Source of the DNA: Phocoena phocoena
Taxonomy: Eukaryota > Chordata > Mammalia > Artiodactyla > Phocoenidae
Assembly: GCF_963924675.1 (NCBI RefSeq)
Contig: NC_089219.1
Location: 146,154,288-146,218,287 of the forward strand
DNA length: 64,000 bases
Direction: 5' to 3'
Shown: one piece after another, positions 1 through 11,301 of the stretch
Layout of the letters: each line of letters starts with the position of its first letter
Position numbering within the stretch: position 1 is the first letter of the stretch
Notes under the pieces: generated by a model
Seen by the model: only the letters and a program-made list of their open reading frames with translations
The model's database searches: none
What the model was told of the DNA's origin: nothing
Translations under genes and position numbers: made by a program

Positions 1-85
1 TACTTTTCTTAATTAAAAAAATATAGTGAGTATGTATTACTTTTCTGGCCAGTAAAAAGTAAACCATACTCAAAGATGCAACTGT

Positions 86-427
86 GGACTTCCCTGGTGG
101 TGCAGTGGTTAAGAATCCGCCTGCCAATGCAGGGGACATGGGTTTGATCCCTGGTCCGGGAAGATCCCACATGCCACGGAGCAACTAAGCTCATGTGCCA
201 CAACTACTGAGGCCTATGCTCTAGAGCCCGTGAGCCACAACTACTGAAGCCTGCGCACCTAGAACCTGTGCTCCGCAACAAGGGAAGCCACCACAATGAG
301 AAGCCCAGGCACTACAACGAAGCCACAACTAGAGAAAGACCGCGCGCAGCAACGAAGACCCAATGCAGCCAAAAATAAATAAATAAATAAATAAATTTAT
401 TTTAAAAAACAAACAAAACTGAACAAA
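86..427 (+). mobile_element. Long-form tRNA-derived SINE (CHR-1-like)
   Basis: The element opens with 'ggacttccctggtgg' and has a tRNA-like A box (tggtgcagtgg) and B box (ggtttgatccc), then the extended GC-rich body of the older, longer CHR type. It ends in AAAT repeats and an A-rich tail. It is flanked by a perfect 14-bp target-site duplication, 'aaagatgcaactgt', at 72-85 and 428-441. That fixes its ends and shows insertion by L1-type target-primed reverse transcription. It lies in the sense orientation in an LPGAT1 intron. Confidence 0.93.
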
Positions 428-1120
428 AAAGATGCAACTGTCTTGGAGATAGCCTAGTGAATTGTGCATATTTACAGAAGATATTTGTGCCAACAGCATG
501 AAGACTGTTTTGAACTACTTTATCCAAGACACTATGAAAGTTTGGTGATAAATTATAAATTAAAAAGCTGAAAGAAACTTACTAGGCCTGTTTCCGTAAC
601 AACATTTTGCTATTTCTTTTAATATTCTTCAGATAAAATAAAATGGGAATGATTGGCCCTCAGAAATATGTGTTATTTTAGGTGATGGTAAGGACCAAAC
701 ATGGAAATAATGCCCGTGAGATTGTGCTGAGCTTTCCTTTCATTTGTTTTTTCCAAACAGCTGCCTGGCAGTCAGCTCTCTTAATGTTTCATCATCTATT
801 AAAAAGACAAATTGAAAGAATCTTTTAATAGAAAAGGAAGGTTCAGAATAGCTTCACTGCTGGAGAGACACTGTGGCAATGTCAGCCAAGCCAAAGCTTG
901 AAGGCAAAGGTCTTCCAAATAGGATTAATTGCACTAATAAATACCGCTGCTTTTAAGTAGTTTTACCCAGTCAATACCCTGTGGTCTAGATCTCAGAGAA
1001 ATGAATGGGCACTTGTCATACTGATTACACAAGAGGGAAGAAAAATGGTTTTTTCTTTTGGAGAGAAACAATCTCTGTTTATAACCAAAGTGAAATTGTT
1101 TATTACTTAGTTAAAATTTA

Positions 1121-1260
1121 GGCCTCTCGCCTTCTGAGATGGCCCACACTCTGTCTGTAGAGTGTTATTCTCCCAGGGCCAGTCTTGCTTTTCGAGATGG
1201 ACAGCATTCTGTCTATGGAATGTGTATCTCTCTAAATAAATCCACTTCTTACCTATCAAG
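1121..1260 (+). repeat. LTR-like fragment with internal duplication and AATAAA
   Basis: Two imperfect copies of a roughly 60-bp unit lie in tandem. Shared words are 'gagatgg' followed by 'tctgtct' and 'gaat/gagtgt', at about 1136-1168 and 1194-1226. The second copy runs into 'tctctctaaataaatcc', a poly(A)-signal context (AATAAA 1235-1240). Sequence of this type resembles the R/U5 end of an artiodactyl endogenous-retrovirus LTR, but I cannot name the family. It could be another repeat class. Confidence 0.4.
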
Positions 1261-1519
1261 AAAAAAATTTTTATTCTAGCAGTTCAGGAAAATCATAAGA
1301 AATTTTAGAAAACCGTATACCCCCAAACTAGTTTTACTTAGATTTTACCATTTGCTTCTCTGCTTTGGTATGGACATTTTGTGTTTTATTTTCTTTAGTA
1401 TTCATACTCACTATTTAGTATTTTATTCCATATAAACACAAACCATGCCTTCATGTCTGTTTTAATGTGGGGTCAGTCCCTACACATATAAAAATAAAGT
1501 TGTATCTAATTAACTTTAA

Positions 1520-1651
1520 GTTTTTATATATTTATTTATTTTGGCCGCCGCGTGCGGCACATGGGATCTTAGTTCCCCGACCAGGGATTGAACCTGTGCC
1601 CCCTGAAATGGAAGTGCGGAGTCTTAACCACTGGACCGCCAGGGAAGTCCC
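1520..1651 (-). mobile_element. Short tRNA-derived SINE, antisense
   Basis: Read on the minus strand it starts 'gggacttccctggcggtcc' and ends in a short AAATAAATA tail, so this is the short (about 130 bp) form. The A- and B-box region is visible in reverse complement (gattgaacc). A perfect 15-bp target-site duplication, 'tctaattaactttaa', flanks it at 1505-1519 and 1652-1666. Confidence 0.92.
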
Positions 1652-1734
1652 TCTAATTAACTTTAAAAGGATTAGTATTTTTTTTGTTTATTGTATGATT
1701 TAATAGATATTAAACTGAACTCTGGTGATTTTTC

Positions 1735-2040
1735 CCAACCATTTTATTATAAAAATTTTCAAACATACATAAAAGTTGAAATAATTTTGCAGTTAATATC
1801 CATGAGCTGGCCAACTAGATTTTATTATTAACACTTTACTATATTTGCTTTATCACATCTCTCCCCATCCTTCTATCCATCTATTAGTCCATCTTGGTTG
1901 TTTTTTTTTAATGCATTTCAAAGTAAGTTGCAGACATCGGTGTACTTTACCCCTAAACATTGTAGCATGTACATCACTGGTAGCTTGTTAAAATGTGTCT
2001 CTTTACATACATTCTGTTCCTTTAGCAATATGTTATTTAA
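1735..2040 (-). mobile_element. Old L1 3'-end relic, antisense (probable)
   Basis: The stretch resembles the reverse complement of an old L1M-type 3' end. It includes 'caaacatacataaaagttg', 'tttgctttatcacatctct' and 'aaagtaagttgcagacatc', phrases common in such relics. Boundaries are approximate and the subfamily is not resolved. Confidence 0.45.
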
Positions 2041-2307
2041 AAATTAAATTTTTTAAGCTTATGTCTTATATGATTATTTCTTCCCCTTCAGAATGTTGTC
2101 TAAAATTTTAAAAGAATTTAAGGCCAGTTTTTAATTATTTGATATTTTAAGTAAAATATTATTGATTCCTACTGTACATTTGGCCTTATATTTAAAAATA
2201 AGTTTTATTTTTTTAGGGACCCTTTAAATACTTCAAACAAAGGATAGACCATTACACTTTAAAGTCTAGCTATCAGCATTCTCTTTGAGAATTCCCGTCT
2301 CAATTCT

Positions 2308-2575
2308 TTTTTTTTAACATCTTTATTGGGGTATAATTGCTTTACAATGCTGTGTTAGTTTCTGCTTTATAACAAAGTGAATCAGTTATACATATACATA
2401 TGTTCCCATATCTCTTCCCTCTTGGTGTCTCCCTCCCTCCCACCCTCCCTATCCCACCCTTCCAGATGGTCACAAAGCACCGAGCTGATCTCCCTGTGCT
2501 ATGCGGCTGCCTCCCACTAGCTCTCTACCTTACGTTTGGTAGTGTATATATGTCCATGCTTCTTGCTCAACTTTG
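2308..2575 (-). mobile_element. L1 3' UTR fragment, antisense
   Basis: It begins with a T run and 'aacatctttattggggt', the reverse complement of the common L1 3' terminus, then the pyrimidine-rich L1 3' UTR. The L1 copy at 38560-39269 shows the same order of segments. The element is severely 5' truncated. It lies about 670 bp upstream of an LPGAT1 exon, in antisense orientation. Confidence 0.8.
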
Positions 2576-3242
2576 TACTCCGTGCTGGGAATAAAAACAG
2601 CGCGCAGAGGACCAAAGTAAACAGAACTTCCCCAGCCCCTCTCACAACGGTAGTTACCTGTTGTACCTACCAAAGGGTAGACAGATTTATTGCTTTATTT
2701 TTATATAACTCTTGCTAAAATGGGAGGAGTTTTTTGTTTGTTTTGAACAAGAGCAGCAACTGATGATCATCAACAAAATGCTTAATTTTTTTGCCTTATT
2801 TCAATATTTATTAATGCTTCCCAAGTATCAGAAAACTTGGTGTTTGTATTATATTGTGTTATATTTAGTGAGTGGAGTTTTTTGTTTTAAGGTCTGCTTT
2901 TTGCTTTTGTGATGTGATACTTTAGCTACTGACTTTTTTTGTAGGCCAGTTTTTATGAGTGATAAAATGTAAATTAGACCTAGATACTGCATAATTGTAT
3001 TGAATGCTTAAATGATGCATGTCCAATAAACGATAGCACTCTGTTGTTTAATTTGTTTGAGATTCAGCCATTTTATAATGTAATAGGAGATGCTTAATTT
3101 CATCCGAAGTGCATCATATAGAACAGTAACGCCAAAGTTCATTCTCTTAAAGCAAAGGACATATCAGTATGCTTTATAATTCTATACTAGGTTATTTGCT
3201 GCAAATAATATAAAAATTGATCCAATTTTATATTGTTCTCAG

Positions 3243-3369
3243 ACAGCAGATCAAAAGGCCTCCAGTGGATAATAGATACAACCATAGCTTATCCCAAAGC
3301 TGAACCCATAGATATTCAAACCTGGATCCTTGGATACAGGAAACCAGTAGTCACACATGTACATTACAG
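3243..3369 (+). CDS. LPGAT1: LPGAT1 coding exon (third from last)
   Basis: This 127-bp exon of lysophosphatidylglycerol acyltransferase 1 encodes part of the region after the acyltransferase core, including the stretches 'GLQWIIDTTIAYPKAEP' and 'TWILGYRKPVVTHVHYR'. LPGAT1 is an ER-membrane enzyme of the PlsC/AGPAT family; reported roles are acylation of lysophosphatidylglycerol and other lysophospholipids. The acceptor is ttctcAG at 3241-3242 and the donor is GTAAGA from 3370. The first codon (Asp) is split 1+2 with the upstream exon, and the last codon (Arg) is split 2+1 with exon 15041. The HX4D catalytic motif of the family must lie in exons outside the window. Later AGs at 3245-3246 and 3248-3249 are possible but less likely acceptors. 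Confidence 0.95.
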
Positions 3370-4172
3370 GTAAGAATTACACGTTAGTACTCAGCGTAAA
3401 GCCAACATAAAGTACTATCTCAGGACATTGTGAATGTTTTAATATTAAATTATAATTGATAGTGAAAACAGTTGGCTCAAAATCATTCTTATGCTGAATT
3501 TTTAATATGAAAATATCATTTGAAGTAGTTATTTTCACTGAGTGATAAAAGTCTCTAAAAATGGCATTCTAGAGGCACTATGATTATTTGATCGCCTAAC
3601 ACTCTTGAGTGAAAGTAATTAACTTAAAGGGCAAATATCAAGGATAAATATGTACTCAACTGGGGTAAGTAGATTTGTATTAATAGAAATGGAATTTGTT
3701 TTTAAATCATTAAGTCATGTAAGATTTTCTAAATGATTGAATTGATAATTTAGCAATGACTTACACTTCCAAATTTTTAATATTTTAATATGCCTATGTC
3801 TTTTGCATGAACAACAGCAAAACCATTTATTGAATATTCTGCAACAGCTCCTTGAGATTTTTTTAATATAGACCTTTCTTTTTTTAAAGTGTTTGAGGTA
3901 AATGTGTATAGGTATTCATATCAAAAAATGATGCTGATAAGACCTGGATAGAATTGATTGCTTTATAAGCCATTTATCTCCTCGTCAAAGATCTCAACAC
4001 ATGGCAACTAAGTTACTAAGGGAGTAGTTGGTCCCAAGGAAGATCACAATTGCCACAAAAGCCTGCCTTTAAAGAGGAAAACTACTCAAATTATATATCC
4101 ATTGGAAGTAAATAGGTAACATATTTTCATAGGTGTAAACCATTAGAGTTTTCAAATATAAAAACGAAGTTA

Positions 4173-4382
4173 GGGCTTCCCTGGTGGCGCGGTGGTTGAG
4201 AGTCCGCCTGCCGATGCAGGGGACACGGGTTCGTATCCAGGTCCGGGAAGATCCCACATGCCGCAGAGCAGCTGGGTCCGTGAGCCATGGCCGCTGAGCC
4301 TGCGCGTCCAGAGCCTGTGCTCCGCAACAGGAGAGGCCACAACAGTGAGAGGCCCGCGTACTGCAAAAAAAAGAAAAAAAAT
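4173..4382 (+). mobile_element. CHR-2-like SINE, sense
   Basis: A short-form cetacean-type SINE of about 205 bp with A-rich tail. It has a tRNA-like head (gggcttccctggtggcgcgg) and B-box region (gggttcgtatcc), a body with 'gagccatggccgctgagcc', and ends 'gcccgcgtactgc' plus an interrupted A tail. I did not find a convincing target-site duplication. Confidence 0.9.
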
Positions 4383-4519
4383 TAACCATCACAATAGTCT
4401 ACATAGAAAACCCGAGAAACTGAGTTCACCTTCTATTTATAGAGTTTAGCAATCTTGATATAAAATCATCACAGAAAAAAATCAATATTATCCCTTTTTA
4501 CTGACATAAATAGAAAATG

Positions 4520-4990
4520 TAATTTTTTAAAAGATACTTATCTGAGAAGCAAGAAGACTATAAAGTATCTACCAATAAAACTTAAGAAAAAATGTAGAAG
4601 ACTTTTATGAAGGAAAATATAAAACTGCATCGAAGAACATAAAAGACCTGAATAAGTGGAAAGGGATACTGTGTTCATAGAGGGGAAGGCTGAAAATTAC
4701 AGAGATGTCAGTTCTCCCAAATTAATCTATAAATTTAACATAATTGCAAATACATTATATCCAGGAGGATTATGATCAGAATCCAGGAGGGTTTTTCTGG
4801 AAACTTGACAAATGGTTCTAAAATTCATTTGAGAGAGTAAAGATAAATGAATAGCTACGATAGTGTTGAAGATGAACAAGACAGAGGAATTCTTCCTGCC
4901 AGATGTCAAGGCTTAGTGTAATTAAAGCAGTGTGGTATGAGGGCAGGGTCAGATCAATGGAAAGATTAGAAAAGCCAGCACATTTACTTG
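4520..4990 (+). mobile_element. Old L1 ORF2 fragment, sense, degenerate
   Basis: Degenerate L1 ORF2 sequence from the region after the reverse transcriptase. Recognisable phrases are 'gacctgaataagtggaaag', 'cagttctcccaaattaatc', 'ttctaaaattcattt' and 'aagcagtgtggtatgag'. There are stop codons in all frames. Edges are approximate. Confidence 0.7.
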
Positions 4991-7089
4991 GGAACATGTG
5001 TATGATTGATGATTTTCTAATTATATTTCTTATAGTTGACAGTTATAAAGGTGATATTTGAAGCCCATCCCATAAAGTAGTGTTACTTCTTAGATACTGC
5101 ATTTAAATTCTGAAAAACACAATCAGCGAGACATCATATACCATATTTCACCCATTAAGATACATGTTTTTTCACATGTTAACATCTCTGAAACTGAGAG
5201 GCATCTTAAAAACCAGTATAATAAAGGCTTAGTTATAATTTAATTGTATATTTGGCATGCAGCGCTTAAAAATCCAAAAAGTAATTGCTACCTCTCCCCT
5301 GTCCCCCCCCATCCCCCCAAAAAAGGCAGCGCAGTGACTGCTGGATGGTTGGTATTTGACTGTTGACAGTGAATGCCTCTGGGGAGGGAATCTTACTTCT
5401 CTTTGTACTATTTTAGGCCTTTTTTTTTTTTTTTTACAGTGTGAATGTATTAATTGAAAAAAGAAATTGCCCACAATTTAGAATTTTGGTTTAATAATCA
5501 TTTGAGTAATTGCAACAAAAGCATTTTTGTCAGGTAGTTATAAGAATTTAATAAGTTCACATTTAAAATGCATACTATTTAATAGATACCAAATAGATTT
5601 TACCCCTTTAAATCAAGGTATTGAAATGCTCAAATTATATAATCTAGATTTTCATATTCTAGTGTTTCATCCATAATTTTTGTGAGGCTTAAATTTCTAT
5701 AATAATTTTTTAGTATAAAATCTAGAATAAAGTAGAATATAATTAATATAGTAAAAATCAGTTATTCAACATAATGAGGTTTCACGTCACCTTTTCCCAG
5801 TAACTGTGAGTAACACTAAAGTGGTTCACACCTAAGTGGTATACACAGGTACTAATGATGCCGGTTTAGAGGTTTACCACCCTCAGCCCTGGCCCCCAAA
5901 TTACTTACCTGGGAGTGAGGTCATTAGATTGCCTCTTGAACTAAAAGTGGCTTTTTTCCCCAGGAGAAGGAAACATTGTCCTGTCTTCAGTTTTTCTTAT
6001 GGGCCTTTTGTCTATCAGCACTTACAATTATTGCTCATTTCACCTCTACTTCTGATTCTCTTCTTCCTGTCTGCTTTTCTTGTCATCTCTTGTTTTCTAT
6101 TGCTTTGCCTCTGGGCCCTAGCTTTTCCCTGGAAAAAGCTGGATGTTTTAGTCATAAGTCACTATTCAAAGCTTCCAGTTGGAAAATGGAAAGTTACACA
6201 TTAAATTTAATCTTCAAGTTTTTAGTTCTGCTTGACTGATTTTATTTATGTTCACCACCCCCAGGTTCTTTTTTCTTTTCTGCCCCAGCAGTTGTTTTCC
6301 CTTTTCTTTAAGAAAACAAGCGTTTTAATTTGGCACCATTCAGGATGCTGGTGGTATTAAATAAGTGGTCTTAATTGAGGCTTGACTGTATTATGGATTG
6401 AATTCTGTGTTTCTGTAATGAAGTTGAAGATTTGAAAGAGGTGAATCATCATTTCAAATAAGATAAAATCTCTATCCTCTAGTTAGAAGATATGCTTAAT
6501 TTCTTCTTAAATGTTTATAAGAAGTTATAGATATACATGAAAGAAATTTTTAATGTTAACATAGAACCAAGACATAACCTAAAATCTGATTTGCTAAGTC
6601 ATTTTTCAATATATGAATCTGGACATAATAAGCTTTGGAAATGAAGTGCTCTATCCCACCTTGTTGGCCCTCTGGGGGCTCACCATGTCTTTTTTCACTT
6701 TCAGATTTCTCTAGAGTCAAGGACAAATGCCTGCCATTGGTATTCAAAAAGTGCTTTTCATTTTCTAATTAAGTTTTGTTGGAAATATTATGTCCCCCAA
6801 ATTTTCAAAAAAATTCTTAGAGTTTAAATTTTAAGTGAATAGTGGTTAAGCATAACTCTCACTGATCATTATTTATATTTTAGTTACATAAAGTCATTGG
6901 ATTGGATCTGAGAAGTAGAAAGGGCTAGCTAGGTCTTTTTGTCTAACCTTCCATTTAATACAGGAATACACACACAAACACACAGAGATTACTTAAGTAT
7001 AGACCTTCTCTAGGAGCCTGTTTTTAGTCCTCTTTTTTTTTCCTGTGGAGGTTGAGTCCATAATAGGAGACTATGTAGCAGTGGATCCT

Positions 7090-7484
7090 CTGTAGGTGTA
7101 CCTCTAGCTCTCAGTCTTTCTGCCGGGTTCCAAATCCTCACTTAACTTCCTTGCCTCCACCTGGATACCCTGTTGCTTCTTCAAACCTAGTATGTCTAGA
7201 ACTGAACTCATTTTCCTTCACACCAACTTGTTTCTCCTGGCTTTCCAATTGGGGTTTATGGTGACATCATTCTGCCCTCACCCAGAATAAAAATTTTGGA
7301 GTTCTTTGACTCTTACACTTTAAAATTTTATCCTCTTTCTCAAATCCAGCCACCATTTCCTGTGAAAGGTACCTCTGCAATGTTTGTTTCTATTCCCTCT
7401 TTTTATTTCAATGCAATAGCCTAGCTCAGATTTCATTACTTCTTACCTGGAGTATATTTGCCTATTAAATATTCCCTTTATTGA
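7090..7484 (+). mobile_element. L2-like LINE relic, left part (split by an L1)
   Basis: Pyrimidine-rich sequence such as 'tctagaactgaactcattttc', 'caaatccagccaccatttcc' and 'cctggagtatatttgcc' resembles the 3' half of ancient L2 elements in sense orientation. The same kind of sequence seems to resume after the L1 insertion, at about 8380-8455. Family assignment is by eye and weak. Confidence 0.4.
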
Positions 7485-8365
7485 CAACCCTCAGAAAGGG
7501 AGAAAATATTTGCAAACAAAACAACTGACAAAGGATTAATCTCTTAAATATACAAGCAGCTCATGCAGCTCAATATCAAAAAAACAAACAGCCCAATCCA
7601 AAAATGGGTGGAAGGCCTAAATAGACATTTCTCCAAAGAAGACATACAGATTGCCAACAAACACATGAAAGGATGCTCAACATCACTAATCATTAGAGAA
7701 ATGCAAATCAAAACCACAATGAGATATCACCTCACACTGGTCAGAATGGCCATCATCAAAAAATCTACAAACAATAAATGCTGGAGAGGATGTGGAGAAA
7801 AGGGAACCCTCTTGCACTGTTGGTGGGAATGTAAATTGATACAGCCACTATGGGGAACAGTATGGAGGTTCCTTAAAAAACTAAAAATAGAACTACCATA
7901 TGACCCAGCAATCCCACTACTGGCCATATACTCTGAGAAAACTATCTGTCATACAGAATGAAGTAAGTCAGAAAGAAGAAAACAAATACCGTATGCTAAC
8001 ACATATATATGGAATCTAAAAAAAAAAAAAAAAAACAAATGGTTCTGATGAACCCTAGGGGCAGGACAGAAATAAAGACGCAGACGTAGAGCGTGAACTT
8101 GAGGGCATGGGGAGGGGGAAGGGTAAGCTGGGATGAAGTGAGAGAGTGGCATGGACATATATACACTACCAAATGTAAAATAGATAGCTAGTGGGAAGCA
8201 GCACATAGCACAGGCAGATCAGCTCAGTGCTTTGTGACCACCTAGAGGGGTGGGAGGGAGGAGTATGGGGATATATGTACACATATAACTGACTCACTTT
8301 GTTATACAGCAGAAACTAACACCATTGTAAAGCAATTATACTCCAATAAAGATGTTAAAAAATAG
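7485..8365 (+). mobile_element. 5'-truncated L1 with internal deletion
   Basis: A relatively young L1 insertion. A frame at 7563-7961 encodes the C-terminal cysteine-rich segment of ORF2p, visible as '[18 protein letters not shown]'. The 3' UTR follows and ends 'ccaataaagatgttaaaaaa'. The insertion has a perfect 14-bp target-site duplication, 'attccctttattga', at 7471-7484 and 8366-8379. At about 7941 the ORF2 sequence jumps from 'ctctgagaaaac' to 'ctgtcatacagaatg'. By comparison with the copy at 38560-39269, about 200 bp are missing. The ORF is truncated at both ends, so no active protein is expected. Confidence 0.93.
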
Positions 8366-8447
8366 ATTCCCTTTATTGATATTGATACTTCACCCTGTGT
8401 TATTTATTTCACTGCTATTCTCCTCTTCCTAAAGCATGGTACCTTTT

Positions 8448-8512
8448 TTTTTTGTTTCTTTTCTTGTTTCTTTATTCCTTTGTTTCTGTCTTTTTTCTTT
8501 TCTTTTTTTTGT
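8448..8512 (+). repeat. T/C-rich low-complexity tract
   Basis: A run of T-rich blocks interrupted by C and G (tttctttt, tttgtttc) between the L2-like relic and the next L1 piece. I see nothing else in it. Confidence 0.7.
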
Positions 8513-8539
8513 TATAGACATTGGTGGGACACTTGGCAA

Positions 8540-8925
8540 AATTTGAGTGAAATCTGTAGATTGTAGATTAGGTAATAGTATCAGTGTTGATTTCCTGATT
8601 TTGATCATTGCAGCATGGTTATATAAGAGACTGTTCTTGTATTTAGAAAATGCTCATGGGAGTGTTCAGGGGGCACACCATCTGTAACTTACTCTCAAAA
8701 ATTGAGGAAAGATCATATATATACATATATATATATATATACATATATCAGAAAATATATGCATCAGAAAATATATATATGGAGAAAAAGAATGATAAAG
8801 TAAATATGGGAAATAATGATATTTGGGGAATCTGGGTGAAGCATATATATGAATTCTTTGTACTATTTTTTGTAACTTTTCTTTGAGTCTGAAATTATTT
8901 CAAAATAAAAATTATTTTAAAAGTC
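8540..8925 (+). mobile_element. Old L1M-type 3' end with AT microsatellite
   Basis: Recognisable old L1M 3' UTR in sense orientation: 'cctgattttgatcattgc', 'tggttatataagagactg', 'gaatctgggtgaag', and the end 'tgaaattatttcaaaataaaa'. An (AT)n-rich stretch at about 8718-8790 has grown inside it. No coding frame survives. Confidence 0.75.
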
Positions 8926-11256
8926 ATTAGGGAGATATGGAAAAATCTCTGTACCTTCCCCTCAATTTTGCTGTGAACCTTAGACTACTCTAAAAAAAAA
9001 AAGCCTTAAGAAAAATTTTTAAACGTCATTAGACTCATGGAAAACATAATAGTGATTCTCTTAAGCAAATATACCAACCTTATATTTTGCTTACTGGATA
9101 GTTCAGTTCATTCCGCAAGCATCTGTGTCTCAAAGGATGTAATACGATAAAAGATACAATAAATAAATTTGTGGTGTAAACAATGCCATCTCATTGTTTA
9201 TGCCCTCAAGTGGCATGTTAGTTTGCTATGGCTTTGACTCTTCCAAGGAGCAGGACTCAAGGGGAAGGCGTAACAGGCTCAATTGTCCCTGACTGTGAAG
9301 GGAAGCAGTAGTCTAGGTGCTGAGTATTTGCCATCTCCCTTTCTACAGAAACCTTAAAAAGTCACTCAAAATTCTCTCCTATATGACCCTAGGTTTGCTA
9401 CCTTAGAGCCTTGGTTTATTCCTCTATTAAAGTGGAAAAAAGTTTATATCTGAGTTGCTGAAATTTTTTTTCACATAGCTGAGTGGGTTTTTTTTTAAAC
9501 CTTTCTAGTGGATGCAGGAGGAAGCTACAAATATTGTTTTAGAATGTTGAGGATGAGGCCTGAGCAGCTTACCTAAGGACGATGGCTCAAAGCAAAACTT
9601 CTGGGAATTGAGTGCTGGGAGATCTTCTGATACGTTAAATTTGACAGGATCTGTTCTTGTCCATAAATCTATTTTTGGTGACAAGCAGTTTCCGCATTTC
9701 TGAGTTATTCTTGTCATACCAGCCCTGGTGGTGTCAGTTAACTGTACCTGTGGTATTGTGGCTGTCTCCAGATGGCACCTCATCATGTTTTATGCTGGCG
9801 GATTACTTTGCATTTAATTCAGTTCAGCAAACTTGAGTTCCCACAAAGGAGCAGGCACTGATGTGCACATGGGTATGCAAAGATGAGTATAGCACAGTCT
9901 GATAGAGGAAACAGACACACAAGAAAATAAATAGAACATAAACTAATAAGCATAGTTATGAAGGACAGCGTTGGCACTGAGGAGGAATTATTATCTGTAG
10001 GAGAGGAGGAGGAGGAAGCCAAAGGAGCAGAGGACAAAGGTAGAAGAAAGCCAAATCCTTATCTTCCTTAGTAGGAAGTCAATGAATACACTTTAAATTG
10101 GACAGTCTAGCATGTTTATAAGCAATGTGGAAGTGAACAGCAAAAGAAAGTTGAAAGGGGTTGTATCTGGGGAACAGGGATCTGACGAGGGAAAAAATAG
10201 TCTATTATTTTTCATTGTGAACCTTGTACTGCTCTGATTCTTGAAAGCTATATGCATATTGTTACTCTGTTAAAAATTTGTTTTAAGTTTTTTAATCCTA
10301 CTGACTCTTTTAGGACAGCTCAAGTGATGCCTTTTCCATGTAGCCTATGTCATAAGTAGACATGCACACCCCTTCATTTAAACTTACACAGAAATTGTTT
10401 AAACTCCTTATTTAACATTTACCACATTCTGATTTTAGACTTTTTGCTTGTCTGATCCCTCTGCTAGGTTATTAGGTTTTAGAAAGCACAAACAGTTTAT
10501 CTTCTTCAGTGCTTATTAGCTCCTAATATGTAGTTGACATAATTGAATTGAGGATTTAGCCATGGTGTTTGTTAGCTCACGTTTGGGAGTCTTTGTGGCA
10601 TGAAAATTCTAGTGAGAATGTATAAGGTGCCAGCTAAGCATTATTTTATATCTTTTTTTTGAAAGTATAATTTATCTAGTGCTCTTAAATCTAATACTGT
10701 GGATTTTGGTGGAATACTCTGTGTTTAAGAGCACATTCTGGATTACTGATAATAATTTTTATTTCTTGAAAATTAAGAGCTAAGTTTTCATTGGATAGCT
10801 ATTGGTATTGGAAAGATTTGTTTCTGTTATTTATTTATATCCCACAAGAACTCCTTTTATTTGATTCCAAGAGGACTGGTATTCAGTACATTTGACACTC
10901 TGCCATATTAGAAGATTAGTTGTTTTAATATTTTAATCCCATGGTGACCAAGGAATCAGAGTAATAGAGGTAGACTGCTCTTGAGGGAGCATTTGGTCTG
11001 CCCTCCTGGCTGCCTCCTAAGGCAAGAGAATGTCCCAGCTGCTCTAGGCGAATGGAAGGGTAGGTTTTCGGTTAAAACACAGCCCCACTCCCACACTCAC
11101 CCCATTTAAAGCAATAGGTATTTCACCAACCTCACCACATTCTTTCAAGAGTTTAATTGGTAAACCCAAACTTCCTCTATTAATTCAGCCTTATATTCAA
11201 TGTCACTTTTCTCCTTATAAAGCTGCTTTAAGTACTATTTCAGGAAATCAGGAAAT

Positions 11257-11300
11257 TCTTTTTCTTCCTTCCTTCCTTTCTTTCTTCCTTTCTTTCTTTC
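11257..11300 (+). repeat. (TTCC/TTTC)n pyrimidine microsatellite
   Basis: A short tract of ttcc and tttc units immediately next to the tail end of the antisense SINE at 11302-11874. It probably grew from that SINE's tail. Confidence 0.75.
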
Positions 11301-11301
11301 A

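Larger units (their letters stand above)
1..3242 (+). other. LPGAT1: LPGAT1 intron (3' part only)
   Basis: This is the 3' portion of the intron preceding the first LPGAT1 exon in the window. It ends in a T-rich tract and an AG acceptor at 3241-3242. I see no other coding sequence in it. It contains one + and one - strand tRNA-derived SINE, an LTR-like fragment and two - strand L1-derived pieces, listed separately. The stretches 430-1120 and 2580-3240 hold AT-rich sequence in which I recognise nothing. The intron extends beyond the left edge. Confidence 0.85.

Noticed and set aside
7563..7961. A 132-codon frame with a Cys-rich segment
   Set aside because: Real similarity to L1 ORF2p, but it is a truncated mobile-element remnant, not a host gene.
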